Source: Cryomorphaceae bacterium
Lineage (GTDB): Bacteria; Bacteroidota; Bacteroidia; Flavobacteriales_D; Parvicellaceae
Direction of reading: 5' to 3'
NCBI GenBank assembly: GCA_905182525.1
Contig: CAJJBV010000001.1
Coordinates: 62,001 to 126,000 of the forward strand
Length of the DNA stretch: 64,000 nucleotides
The notes below the pieces were generated by a model that worked only from the letters and a program-made list of their open reading frames with translations, was not told where the DNA came from and ran no database searches. Below are positions 20,439 through 28,644 of this stretch, in pieces (the stretch's first letter is position 1; each line of letters begins with the position of its first letter). A program made the position numbers and the translations under genes.

Positions 20439-22356
20439 ATTTCTTTCTTCTTATGTATTGATTAACTAAACCAAAAATTATAATTAGTAAAAGTGGTAAA
20501 GCAATATTTATAATTTGCCAAAAACTTCTTTGATTAAAACTTTCTTTATTTAATAGTCTAGGCATATTCATTTTTGATCTTAATGGTATTAATTGCCCTT
20601 TATCTAAAAGTTCATCAACAATATTTTGAAAAAAAGTACCATTTCCATATCTAGGAAAGAAATTTTCTGAACCATAATCTGCACTTTCAAAAGACAATAA
20701 AACAGGTTTTATTTGATTATTAGTTTTTATGAAATCATTCCTAATTATATCTCCATCACCAATAAAAACCATTTTAGTTGGTTTACTTTTAGTTTTAAAT
20801 TTAACTAATGGGTTAGAAATAAACTTATTAAAATCTTTACTTACTGATCTATTTTCATAGTTTGATTTAAAAACACCTTCAAATAGCCAGCCGCAAATAG
20901 GAGGGGAGCTCATAGGATCAATTTCAAAATTCCTTGGGTTATAATTGAATAAATTTTGGTAATTAACTGAAGTTTGTCTTAAAACTTTATATTCTGAGGA
21001 GGTATTAAGAAGAGGAGTTTTTTTTAAATTGTTTTCACCAACTGTATCTATAGAGCAGACATACCTTGTTTTAATTGGACCAACATTATTTAAAAATTTA
21101 GAAGGTTGATCTGAATAAAGAAGTGGGTAAAAATACCAATTTGGAATTCTTCCAAGACCATCTTCTCTCATCACTGGAGTACAACGTGCGTCATTAACCA
21201 TATTTACGTTAAATCTAGCACCGTATTTAAAAAGAAATTGCTGAAGTTCGTGCTTAATTGGGTTTGCATAGGTGATATTAGTATCAATCAAATCTAACTC
21301 TTGAACATCTAACATATCTACTAACCAAATAATTTTTCCGCCTTTCATTATATATTGATCGATTATAAATAATTCTTTTTCTGAAAATGAAAATCTAGGT
21401 TTGGCAATAATTAATAAATCAGTTTCTTTAAGAACATCTAAATCTTCACTTATTTTCAAAGGGTTTTTCATGGAATTTGAAATCTCCTTATTTTGAAACG
21501 ACTTTGTGATGAATCTCTTTGCATTTTTGTTTGGATTTCCTTTTTCATCAAAAATTGGTATTATTCTTTTTGAAATATTAATAGAGTCTACTTTATTATT
21601 GATTAGAGAGTCATATTTATAATTAGAAATATCAATAGATTCATTATAATATTTAGCTTTAAGTTGCTTTATTCTTATAGTGTCTACATCATAATATTTA
21701 ATTAATTGTTCTCTTATAATCCAGGCATCAGCATTATCTAATTCACCATGGCCTCTTAAAAATTTTATCCTTTTGGTTTCGGGATTTAAAAGTTTATTTA
21801 TTCCCATTATGATGTTATATTCTAATTGATCATTAAACTGGTTAATAATCATTTGAGAGATAGGGAACTTTCCCTTTTGCAATAGCTGAATTGGTATTGC
21901 AGCTGCATCACCCATTCTTAAGAGAATTCCTGGCCAAATCCTTACAACTTCCTGTTTACTGTCTCTAGATATTAAAACATCACTATAATCTAATCCATCT
22001 TTATAGACTTGATTTTTAAATTCTTTAGAAAGTTTAGAGTCTTCATCAAGATTAATAAAATTAAATTTAAAATTCTCTCCACCATAAGCTTTAAACTCGT
22101 CAAGCTTATCGGAAAGAGCTTTCTTTAGTTTTTCTATTTCAGCGGGGAAATCACCTTCTAAATAAACATCTGCACTAATTATTTCATCTAGATTTAACAA
22201 TAAACTTTTCGTATGAGGTGACAAAGAGTGAATTTGATCTGAAGATAAATCTATCCTGAAAAAAAAATGACTAGATAATAAGTTACAAATCACCAACAAT
22301 AAAATAATTAACGATAAGTTTGAAAGAGATTTATATTTATAGTAGAATGTTCTCAT
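20431..22356 (-). CDS. gldG: Gliding-motility ABC transporter component GldG
   Basis: A 641-residue protein with an N-terminal membrane helix (about 12-30), a large extracytoplasmic part of the ABC-type auxiliary family and a C-terminal helix (about 615-635). The start LLLVICNLLSSHFFFRIDLSSD and YSLSPHTKSLL-like segment (here IHSLSPHTKSLL) are characteristic of GldG, as is LLIIAKPRFSFSEKELFIIDQYIMKGGKIIWLVD. In Flavobacterium GldA, GldF and GldG form an ABC transporter needed for gliding. gldF lies directly upstream with a one-base overlap; the ATPase gene gldA is not in this window. Confidence 0.9.
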   Translation of the reverse strand: MRTFYYKYKSLSNLSLIILLLVICNLLSSHFFFRIDLSSDQIHSLSPHTKSLLLNLDEIISADVYLEGDFPAEIEKLKKALSDKLDEFKAYGGENFKFNFINLDEDSKLSKEFKNQVYKDGLDYSDVLISRDSKQEVVRIWPGILLRMGDAAAIPIQLLQKGKFPISQMIINQFNDQLEYNIIMGINKLLNPETKRIKFLRGHGELDNADAWIIREQLIKYYDVDTIRIKQLKAKYYNESIDISNYKYDSLINNKVDSINISKRIIPIFDEKGNPNKNAKRFITKSFQNKEISNSMKNPLKISEDLDVLKETDLLIIAKPRFSFSEKELFIIDQYIMKGGKIIWLVDMLDVQELDLIDTNITYANPIKHELQQFLFKYGARFNVNMVNDARCTPVMREDGLGRIPNWYFYPLLYSDQPSKFLNNVGPIKTRYVCSIDTVGENNLKKTPLLNTSSEYKVLRQTSVNYQNLFNYNPRNFEIDPMSSPPICGWLFEGVFKSNYENRSVSKDFNKFISNPLVKFKTKSKPTKMVFIGDGDIIRNDFIKTNNQIKPVLLSFESADYGSENFFPRYGNGTFFQNIVDELLDKGQLIPLRSKMNMPRLLNKESFNQRSFWQIINIALPLLLIIIFGLVNQYIRRKKYE

Positions 22357-23078
22357 TATTTTGAGCTAAGAACAGTTTTTGTCAAATATAAATTTAAAAC
22401 TATTAAAGAAAAAAAGTAAATAATGTCCCTAGAATCTATTATACCTCTTTGTAAAGAGTTGAAATGATCTAACATACTCAACTTCATCAAATAGTAATCA
22501 ATAGGATCTCCAGCAAGTACTGCTAAATAAGTAAAACCAACATAAATTAGGAAGTTCAGGAATAGGCCTAGTAAAAAGCCAATTACTTGATTTTTTGAAA
22601 GACTTGATGCTAAAATACCTATAGACACAAATGTCACACTTAATAATATTAGACCTAAATAACTTCCTATTGTTGAAGGGTGGTCAATATTCCCTTGGAT
22701 TTCACCCATTTTATTAATACTAGCATAGTATATTAATGTTGGTAAAATTGTTAAAACAGCTAAAACACTAGCAGCAAGATATTTTGATAGAATTATTTTG
22801 AATATTGAAATTGGTTGAGTAATTAATAATTCTAATGTTCCGGATTTCTTTTCTTCTGCAAAGCACCTCATTGTAAAGGCAGGAAATAGAAACATCAATA
22901 TGCCTGGAGCTTGTGAAAAAAAAGTTTGCAAACTAGATTCTCCCATATCTATGATATTATTTACCCCAGGCAAAATCCAAACAAAAAAACCTGAAGTAAT
23001 CAAGAAAACACATATAGCAACATAACCTATTATGGAACTTAAATAAGATCTTATTTCTTTTAAAAAAAGTGCTTTCAT
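22356..23078 (-). CDS. gldF: Gliding-motility ABC transporter permease GldF
   Basis: A 240-residue permease of the ABC-2 type with about six membrane segments. MKALFLKEIRSYLSSIIGYVA at the start and FPAFTMRCFAEEKKSGTLELLITQPIS are standard for GldF. It begins the minus-strand set gldF - gldG - lipoprotein - dnaN; the upstream 133 bases are shared with the divergent glycosyltransferase gene. No gldA is adjacent. Confidence 0.92.
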   Translation of the reverse strand: MKALFLKEIRSYLSSIIGYVAICVFLITSGFFVWILPGVNNIIDMGESSLQTFFSQAPGILMFLFPAFTMRCFAEEKKSGTLELLITQPISIFKIILSKYLAASVLAVLTILPTLIYYASINKMGEIQGNIDHPSTIGSYLGLILLSVTFVSIGILASSLSKNQVIGFLLGLFLNFLIYVGFTYLAVLAGDPIDYYLMKLSMLDHFNSLQRGIIDSRDIIYFFSLIVLNLYLTKTVLSSK

Positions 23079-23199
23079 TTATAATTTTTAACTTTAATAT
23101 AAGAAGTCAAATATTCTGAATGCCAATATAATTCTATTAATAGAACTAAATAAAATATTTAATTAAAAAGAATTAACAAATGCTATTAATAAACTTCAA

Positions 23200-23207
23200 T
23201 ATATTTG
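23200..23207 (+). promoter_or_regulatory. Candidate -7 promoter box for the GT2 gene
   Basis: TATATTTG matches the Bacteroidota -7 consensus TAnnTTTG and ends 4 bases before the ATG at 23212, so the transcript would be nearly leaderless if this box is used. No clear -33 element is seen. Confidence 0.3.
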
Positions 23208-23211
23208 TATT

Positions 23212-24168
23212 ATGAAAATAGATTTATCTATTGTAATTCCTTTATTGAATGAAGCTGATTCACTAACCGAGCTTTCTACCTGGATAAAAAAGGTAGTTCA
23301 AAAAACTAAATTAAGTTACGAAATAATTTTTATTGACGATGGCAGTGATGATATGTCATGGGATGTTATCTGTAAATTACAACTCCAAAATGAAAATATT
23401 AAAGGAATTTCTTTTAGAAGAAACTACGGAAAGTCAGCAGCATTAAATATTGGTTTCGAATCTGCAAAAGGAAATGTTGTTATTACTATGGATGCAGATT
23501 TGCAAGATTCTCCAGATGAAATTCCAGAATTATATAAAATGATTGTGGATGAAGGATATGATATTGTATCAGGTTGGAAAAAACATAGAAAAGATCCTCT
23601 TTCTAAAACTATTCCTACCAAGTTATACAACGCAGTGACCAGAAGAGTTTCAGGAATAAAATTAAATGATATGAACTGCGGATTAAAAGCTTACAAAAAC
23701 GAAGTAGTTAAAAATATTGAAGTTTATGGAGAAATGCATAGATATATACCATTAATTGCTAAATGGGCTGGCTTTCAAAATATAACAGAAAAAGTTGTCA
23801 AACACCAATCAAGAAAATTTGGCGTAACTAAATTTGGATTAGAGCGTTTTGTTTTTGGATTTTTAGATCTCTTTAGTATAACATTTATAGGGAAATTTGG
23901 AAAAAGACCTATGCATCTTTTTGGAACACTAGGATTAATTGTTTCACTATTAGGTTTTTCCTTTTTAATCTATATTGGAATAGATAAAATCTTATTAAAT
24001 AAGGGTTCAAAATTAATTGCAAACAGAACTGAATTTTATGTTGCTTTATCCTCAATTATAATTGGTGTACAGTTTTTTTTAGCAGGTTTTCTAGGGGAAA
24101 TGCTTTCAAGGAATTCTACTTCTAGAAATAATTACCAAATTAAAGAGAAATTAAATTTAGATGACTGA
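23212..24168 (+). CDS. Membrane-anchored family 2 glycosyltransferase
   Basis: A 318-residue enzyme of the GT2 type related to dolichol-phosphate mannose synthase and GtrB. The catalytic half has VIPLLNEADSL, IDDGSDD, RRNYGKSAALNIGF and DADLQDSPDEIP (the metal-binding D-x-D). Two C-terminal membrane helices (about 235-257 and 275-300) anchor it. Such enzymes load a sugar onto undecaprenyl phosphate for transfer outside the membrane; the sugar here is not known. It converges on the family 4 glycosyltransferase gene and may serve the same surface polysaccharide. Confidence 0.87.
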   Translation: MKIDLSIVIPLLNEADSLTELSTWIKKVVQKTKLSYEIIFIDDGSDDMSWDVICKLQLQNENIKGISFRRNYGKSAALNIGFESAKGNVVITMDADLQDSPDEIPELYKMIVDEGYDIVSGWKKHRKDPLSKTIPTKLYNAVTRRVSGIKLNDMNCGLKAYKNEVVKNIEVYGEMHRYIPLIAKWAGFQNITEKVVKHQSRKFGVTKFGLERFVFGFLDLFSITFIGKFGKRPMHLFGTLGLIVSLLGFSFLIYIGIDKILLNKGSKLIANRTEFYVALSSIIIGVQFFLAGFLGEMLSRNSTSRNNYQIKEKLNLDD

Positions 24169-24170
24169 TT

Positions 24171-25445
24171 TTAATTATTTAGAATCGCTTTACAATAGTT
24201 TTTCCAACTAAATTCTTTTGTTTTCTTTTCAATATTATTTCTGTTAATTGGTGATTTTATAATTTTTTGCATTTGCTCAGACATGTGCTTAATATCATTT
24301 TCTCTTGCTAAATAACCATTCACTCCATCTTCAATTGTTTCTGGGAAATGTCCAACATTAGTAGCTATTACTGGTAATTTAAAATTATAATTTAAAGACT
24401 CAACACCTGAGGGAGTAGCGTGCAAATAAAATAGCAACCCACAATCACTAGCTTGAAAATACTTATGTACATCTTCATTAGGAACAAACTCATTTTTAAG
24501 CATTACCTTATCATTAAGTCCAAGTTCATCAATGAGATCAAGTGGACGATAATTTTTTTCATTATCCTTTTTCTTGAAAAACAATGCTTTTGCAATTCCA
24601 AATACAAAGTTTTTTAATTTAGTAGATAGTTTTTTACTGTCTAAAGTATCCCAAAATGACTCTCCACAAATTATTAATGAAACATCATCTCGATTATCAG
24701 CTAGAATTTTAAAAGCTCTTATAACATTGTGTAGTCCTTTGTACTTTCTAATAAATCCAAAATATAAAAAAACATATTTATTTAAATTGTTGTCTTTTTT
24801 AAATTTGGTAGTGTCAAATTCTGGTTGGGATTTAAAAAGATCATAAACGGGATGAAAAAGTTTAATTAAGTGTCTACTTTTGTCTAAATTATTCCTTGTA
24901 CCATCAGAAGATAAAATAAATTCTTCTTTTGGAAATAATATATTCAATTCTTCTTTTGTGGTTAATGCATGAATTATAAAATTACTTGCTTGCTTTAGCC
25001 CCATTTTTGTAAAGTAAGAGTCAATAGCGCTATTTTCTTTTGGAACAACAAAATGTAAATCAAAAAGACATTCGATTCCTTTATCTTTTATACGTTTGGA
25101 AATTCTGCTTAAGGGCAATCCCTGTTGAGCATTATACCACTGAAAAATCACTATCTCCGGCTGAATTTCTAGAATTATATTCACAGTTTCAGACCAAGTA
25201 GATGGTTTATTATAGTCGGTTACATATTTAATTTTAATATCAGTACCATCTAAAAAGTCAACTTTTGATGTTTTGTCTTTGAATTCTCTAGGAACAATTG
25301 CAGGATACTGTTGAGTCCATGAAATTATATGAACTTCAATATTCTCAAACTTGTCTAAAGCTTTGGCTAAAGAAGTGTTATAATTTGAAATCCCTCCTTT
25401 GAAACTCGGCCCAGGACCAAAACAAACTATTTTTCTTTTACTCAT
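24171..25445 (-). CDS. Family 4 glycosyltransferase
   Basis: A 424-residue GT-B fold enzyme. FGPGPSFKGGISNYN near the N-terminus is the donor-domain Gly-rich loop, and the C-terminal half has YFGFIRKYKGLHNVIRAF and DCGLLFYLHATPSGVESLNY, where the second holds the usual E-x7-E nucleotide-sugar motif in relaxed form. It overlaps the epimerase gene by 4 bases and follows it, so the pair likely builds and transfers a nucleotide sugar. The acceptor is unknown. Confidence 0.82.
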   Translation of the reverse strand: MSKRKIVCFGPGPSFKGGISNYNTSLAKALDKFENIEVHIISWTQQYPAIVPREFKDKTSKVDFLDGTDIKIKYVTDYNKPSTWSETVNIILEIQPEIVIFQWYNAQQGLPLSRISKRIKDKGIECLFDLHFVVPKENSAIDSYFTKMGLKQASNFIIHALTTKEELNILFPKEEFILSSDGTRNNLDKSRHLIKLFHPVYDLFKSQPEFDTTKFKKDNNLNKYVFLYFGFIRKYKGLHNVIRAFKILADNRDDVSLIICGESFWDTLDSKKLSTKLKNFVFGIAKALFFKKKDNEKNYRPLDLIDELGLNDKVMLKNEFVPNEDVHKYFQASDCGLLFYLHATPSGVESLNYNFKLPVIATNVGHFPETIEDGVNGYLARENDIKHMSEQMQKIIKSPINRNNIEKKTKEFSWKNYCKAILNN

Positions 25446-26479
25446 AAATTTTTACAGTGCTTATCGTAAACTCTCCTCATTCCTTCTTCAATTGAAATTT
25501 TTGGTTCCCAACCTAATTTTTCTTTCACATAATCCATATTGCAATATCTTGAATGTACACCTACAGGTTTGTCTAGCAGAGGTTTTATGGTCGGTTTATA
25601 ACCAGCAAATCCTGTGAATAAATCAATGATTTCTAAAAAACTTGTTAGCCTTCCTTGGCCTATATTAATTGCTGTTCCATCGGTTATATGTTCCATTGCA
25701 AGTAAAGTAACATCAATAACATCATCAATATGAACAAAATCGCGTCCTTGTTTTCCAGAACCCCAAACTTCAAAAGGTTCTTCTTTTAATGCTGCTCTTT
25801 TTGCAATAGCTGGAATTGGATAAGTTAAGTTTTGATCTTCACCGTATCCAGAAAATGGACGAATGCATGCGATTGAGACACCATAATGTTTTGCTGTAAT
25901 TTGAGCCAAAAACTCACCAGTTAGTTTAGTCCAACCATATGTCATGTCAGGTTGCCCCATTTGTTTAAAGTCAATATCTGTTTCGCTCAAAGCAATTGCA
26001 CCACCATCTGTTTGTAAGTCTACTGGATAAGCAGCACTTGAACTAGGATACAAGACACGATCTGGTTTATGTCTGGAAATCCAATAAAAAAACTCTGAAT
26101 CAATAGATAAATCTAGAGCTACCATAATAGGATCGCCATCAATCATAGCCCTCCCACCAACAATAGCAGCAAAATGAAATACGTCATTAAATTTTTTTAA
26201 ATCTAAATTGTATTCTTTTTTGAGAAATTCAGAATCTGAGTTTAGATTAAATAATACTTGCCTAAAATCATTCTCAATAAAAATCAAACGTCCATCGGAA
26301 CAATAAGTACATAAATTGTCATCTTGCATTTTTTTTTCTTCGTTTAACCAAACGTCAGGGTGTTCGCCTACAGATAAATCATCAATAAATAATATTCTGT
26401 TATTTGGATCTTGAGCAAGTCTTTTAACCATGTTTCTTCCAACAAAGCCACATCCACCAGAAATAAGTATATTTTTCAT
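25442..26479 (-). CDS. NAD-dependent nucleotide-sugar epimerase/dehydratase
   Basis: A 345-residue extended short-chain dehydrogenase. The Rossmann motif GGCGFVGRN lies at residues 8-16, the catalytic Ser region is YPSSSAAYP and the YxxxK pair is in TYGWTKLTGE. GRDFVHIDDVIDVTLLAM and INIGQG complete the pattern of GDP/UDP-sugar epimerases. A cysteine pair (NLCTYCSDGR, near residue 58) lies in an insertion after the second beta strand. It heads the two-gene set with the family 4 glycosyltransferase. Confidence 0.87.
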   Translation of the reverse strand: MKNILISGGCGFVGRNMVKRLAQDPNNRILFIDDLSVGEHPDVWLNEEKKMQDDNLCTYCSDGRLIFIENDFRQVLFNLNSDSEFLKKEYNLDLKKFNDVFHFAAIVGGRAMIDGDPIMVALDLSIDSEFFYWISRHKPDRVLYPSSSAAYPVDLQTDGGAIALSETDIDFKQMGQPDMTYGWTKLTGEFLAQITAKHYGVSIACIRPFSGYGEDQNLTYPIPAIAKRAALKEEPFEVWGSGKQGRDFVHIDDVIDVTLLAMEHITDGTAINIGQGRLTSFLEIIDLFTGFAGYKPTIKPLLDKPVGVHSRYCNMDYVKEKLGWEPKISIEEGMRRVYDKHCKNL

Positions 26480-26547
26480 TTTGTAAATTTAACAAATAAA
26501 TAATGTAGATTTTTGAGAAAATAACTTTTAATTTTATCTAAAATAAA

Positions 26548-26574
26548 AAGAGAGCTTCATATTGAAGCTCTCTT
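26548..26574 (-). terminator. Rho-independent terminator after ssb
   Basis: AAGAGAGCTTCA and TGAAGCTCTCTT pair perfectly over 12 bases around a 3-base loop. On the minus strand the stem is followed by a T-rich tract (complement of 26538-26547), so it ends transcripts coming from ssb. Confidence 0.88.
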
Positions 26575-26599
26575 AATAAATCTTGATTTTTTTGAAATA

Positions 26600-26929
26600 T
26601 TAATTCAAAAGAAGTAAGTCATTAGATACTATTTCATAAACATATTTTTTTTCACCATTATCATTTTCATATGATCTATGGTTCAATGTTCCTTCGATAT
26701 ATATTTCTCTACCTTTAACAACGTGTTTTTCTGCTATTTCAGCTGTTTTCCCCCAAAAGACAACTGGATGCCACTGAGTTTCTTTTACCTTTTCTCCATC
26801 TTTATTTTTATAACTATTATTAGTAGCAATAGAAAGCTTCACAAACTTATTACCATTATTAGTTTCTTGAATTTTAGGATCATTTCCTACATTTCCGATT
26901 AATTGTACTTTATTTCTTAGATTTCTCAT
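26600..26929 (-). CDS. ssb: Single-stranded DNA-binding protein
   Basis: A short SSB of 109 residues: an OB fold beginning RNKVQLIGNVGNDP, with KETQWHPVVFWGKTAEIAEKHVVKGREIYIEG and YENDNGEKKYVYEI. It lacks the long acidic tail (DDDIPF type) that recruits partners in the main SSB of many bacteria, so it may be a secondary or recombination-linked copy; many Bacteroidota have such short forms. A strong terminator follows. The 152 bases upstream contain two small inverted repeats. Confidence 0.94.
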   Translation of the reverse strand: MRNLRNKVQLIGNVGNDPKIQETNNGNKFVKLSIATNNSYKNKDGEKVKETQWHPVVFWGKTAEIAEKHVVKGREIYIEGTLNHRSYENDNGEKKYVYEIVSNDLLLLN

Positions 26930-27029
26930 ATTTATTTTGATTTTAGTTTAACAATAATGTCGTTTTGAATCGACAGTGCAAATTAAATATGAACTTTTAT
27001 GAAATTGATTATATTAAACATTTAACATT

Positions 27030-27051
27030 CGTTTATTATTGTTTATAAACG
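27030..27051. repeat. Inverted repeat between the acyltransferase gene and ssb
   Basis: CGTTTAT and ATAAACG form a 7-base perfect inverted repeat around an 8-base loop, 31 bases past the stop of the acyltransferase gene and about 100 bases before ssb. It may be a weak transcript-end hairpin or an operator for ssb; a smaller repeat TGTCG/CGACA lies at 26958-26975. Confidence 0.35.
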
Positions 27052-27081
27052 ATTAAAATTAAATAAGTAATTTAAAAACAG

Positions 27082-27942
27082 TTAGTTACGATTTATTTTC
27101 CATCTATTGTGAGTCCAAAGCCAAAATTGAGGTGAATTAATAATATCTCTTTCAAGAAATGAAGCAAAAGATTCAATAATTTTTCCAGATGGTTCAATTG
27201 AAGGGTTACTAGTGATCAATTCGAAATTAACATCATAATGACCTCTTTTTAATTTTTGAATACTAACATATATAACAGGCCAATTAAATTCTTTTGCATA
27301 TTTTTCAGCACCAAACAAAAAACCTGTGTCTTGATTTAAAAAATTTATCCAATGTGCATTTTTTGGATTTGACGGTCTTTGGTCAGAACCAAAAATAATA
27401 GCTCTAGGTTTAGCATTACTTGTTTTAAAATAATTTTTAGTTTCTTTCATAGGTATCAATTTTAATCCAAATTTACCTCTTGAAGATTTCATTTTCTTAT
27501 CAAAGAACTTATTACTCAATGGTTTGTAAATTGCAAATAGTTCATGTTTACATTCTAATGGTAACTTTTGAGCACTCATTTCCCAATTATTAAAATGCCC
27601 ACCAATTAAAATTACATTTTGACCTTTTAAGGCAAAGTCATTCAACATTTCTTTATTTTTAATAGAAATTTTCTTTTTGATTTGATTTTCTGAAATTGTA
27701 AAACCCTTTAAACTTTCAATAATTAAATCACTAAAGTGATGATAAAATGTATTTCTTAATTTATGTAATTCACCTTTAGTTTTATCAGGAAAAGATTTAG
27801 ATAAATTTTTAGTTATTATTTGATATCTGTACTTTAATAATTTACTTAAAACAAAAGCTAAAAAATTTGAAACTAAATATAATATATTAGTATTTAGATA
27901 GGAGAGTGGAAGAATAATGAAGTAGTATAAGAAATTATTCAT
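27082..27942 (-). CDS. LpxL/HtrB-like lipid A acyltransferase
   Basis: A 286-residue inner-membrane acyltransferase of the lysophospholipid/lipid A family. An N-terminal hydrophobic segment (about 5-35) precedes the catalytic HxxxxE motif in GGHFNNWEMS and later FGSDQRPSNPKNAHWINFLNQ. Homologues add a secondary acyl chain to lipid A. lpxB in this window (52093-53220) belongs to the same pathway. The gene is divergent from pabA with a 76-base gap. Confidence 0.85.
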   Translation of the reverse strand: MNNFLYYFIILPLSYLNTNILYLVSNFLAFVLSKLLKYRYQIITKNLSKSFPDKTKGELHKLRNTFYHHFSDLIIESLKGFTISENQIKKKISIKNKEMLNDFALKGQNVILIGGHFNNWEMSAQKLPLECKHELFAIYKPLSNKFFDKKMKSSRGKFGLKLIPMKETKNYFKTSNAKPRAIIFGSDQRPSNPKNAHWINFLNQDTGFLFGAEKYAKEFNWPVIYVSIQKLKRGHYDVNFELITSNPSIEPSGKIIESFASFLERDIINSPQFWLWTHNRWKINRN

Positions 27943-28018
27943 TGAAATATTTTATATAATATGCAAGATTGTAAATTATATTCATAATTTCAAAAGTTAT
28001 TGTTTTAAATATAAAATA

Positions 28019-28579
28019 TTGAGTAAATTAATAATAATAGATAATTACGATTCATTTACCTATAATTTAGTTCATTATTTAGAACCGCAATTTAGAGAAA
28101 TAATTATTTTTAGAAATGATGAAATTAATTATGATCAAATTTCTGAAAATCATAAAATTTTATTGTCACCTGGGCCTGGTCTTCCATCTGATAATAAAGA
28201 ACTAAATGAAGTTATAGATAGATATCATTTATCAAATAATATTTTTGGTGTATGCTTAGGATTTCAAGCACTTGGACAATATTTTGGAGCTGAACTTGAG
28301 AATTTAAGAAATGTAAGGCATGGAATTCAATCAAAAATAAAAGTTTTAGACCACCAATTTCTATTTAAAAACATACCAAATAACTTTAATATTGGACACT
28401 ATCACTCTTGGGTAATTAAAAACATTCCTAGCACTATAAAAGTAACTGCAAAAGATTTTGAGGATTATGCTATGGCTTTTAGGCATACAGATTTAAAAAT
28501 ATCTGGAATTCAATTTCATCCAGAAAGTATATTAACCGAATATGGTAAACAAATTCTTCAAAATTGGATTAATAATTAA
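28019..28579 (+). CDS. pabA: Glutamine amidotransferase subunit of aminodeoxychorismate/anthranilate synthase
   Basis: A 186-residue class I amidotransferase: IIDNYDSFTYNLVHYL at the start, the nucleophile cysteine in GVCLGFQALGQ and the His-Glu pair in QFHPESIL. It supplies ammonia to either PabB (folate) or TrpE (tryptophan); neither partner is adjacent, so pabA is a preference rather than a proof. The class IV aminotransferase at 42908-43761 could be the later folate-branch lyase. The start is TTG at 28019, the only start that keeps the conserved first strand. Confidence 0.88.
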   Translation: MSKLIIIDNYDSFTYNLVHYLEPQFREIIIFRNDEINYDQISENHKILLSPGPGLPSDNKELNEVIDRYHLSNNIFGVCLGFQALGQYFGAELENLRNVRHGIQSKIKVLDHQFLFKNIPNNFNIGHYHSWVIKNIPSTIKVTAKDFEDYAMAFRHTDLKISGIQFHPESILTEYGKQILQNWINN

Positions 28580-28618
28580 AAAAAATCAATATTTCATCAT
28601 AGATTAAAAATGTAAAAT

Positions 28619-28626
28619 TACTTTTG
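28619..28626 (+). promoter_or_regulatory. Candidate -7 promoter box for valS
   Basis: TACTTTTG matches the Bacteroidota consensus TAnnTTTG and lies 18 bases before the valS ATG. The -33 region has no convincing TTG. Confidence 0.4.
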
Positions 28627-28644
28627 TATTTGTAGAAAAAAATA

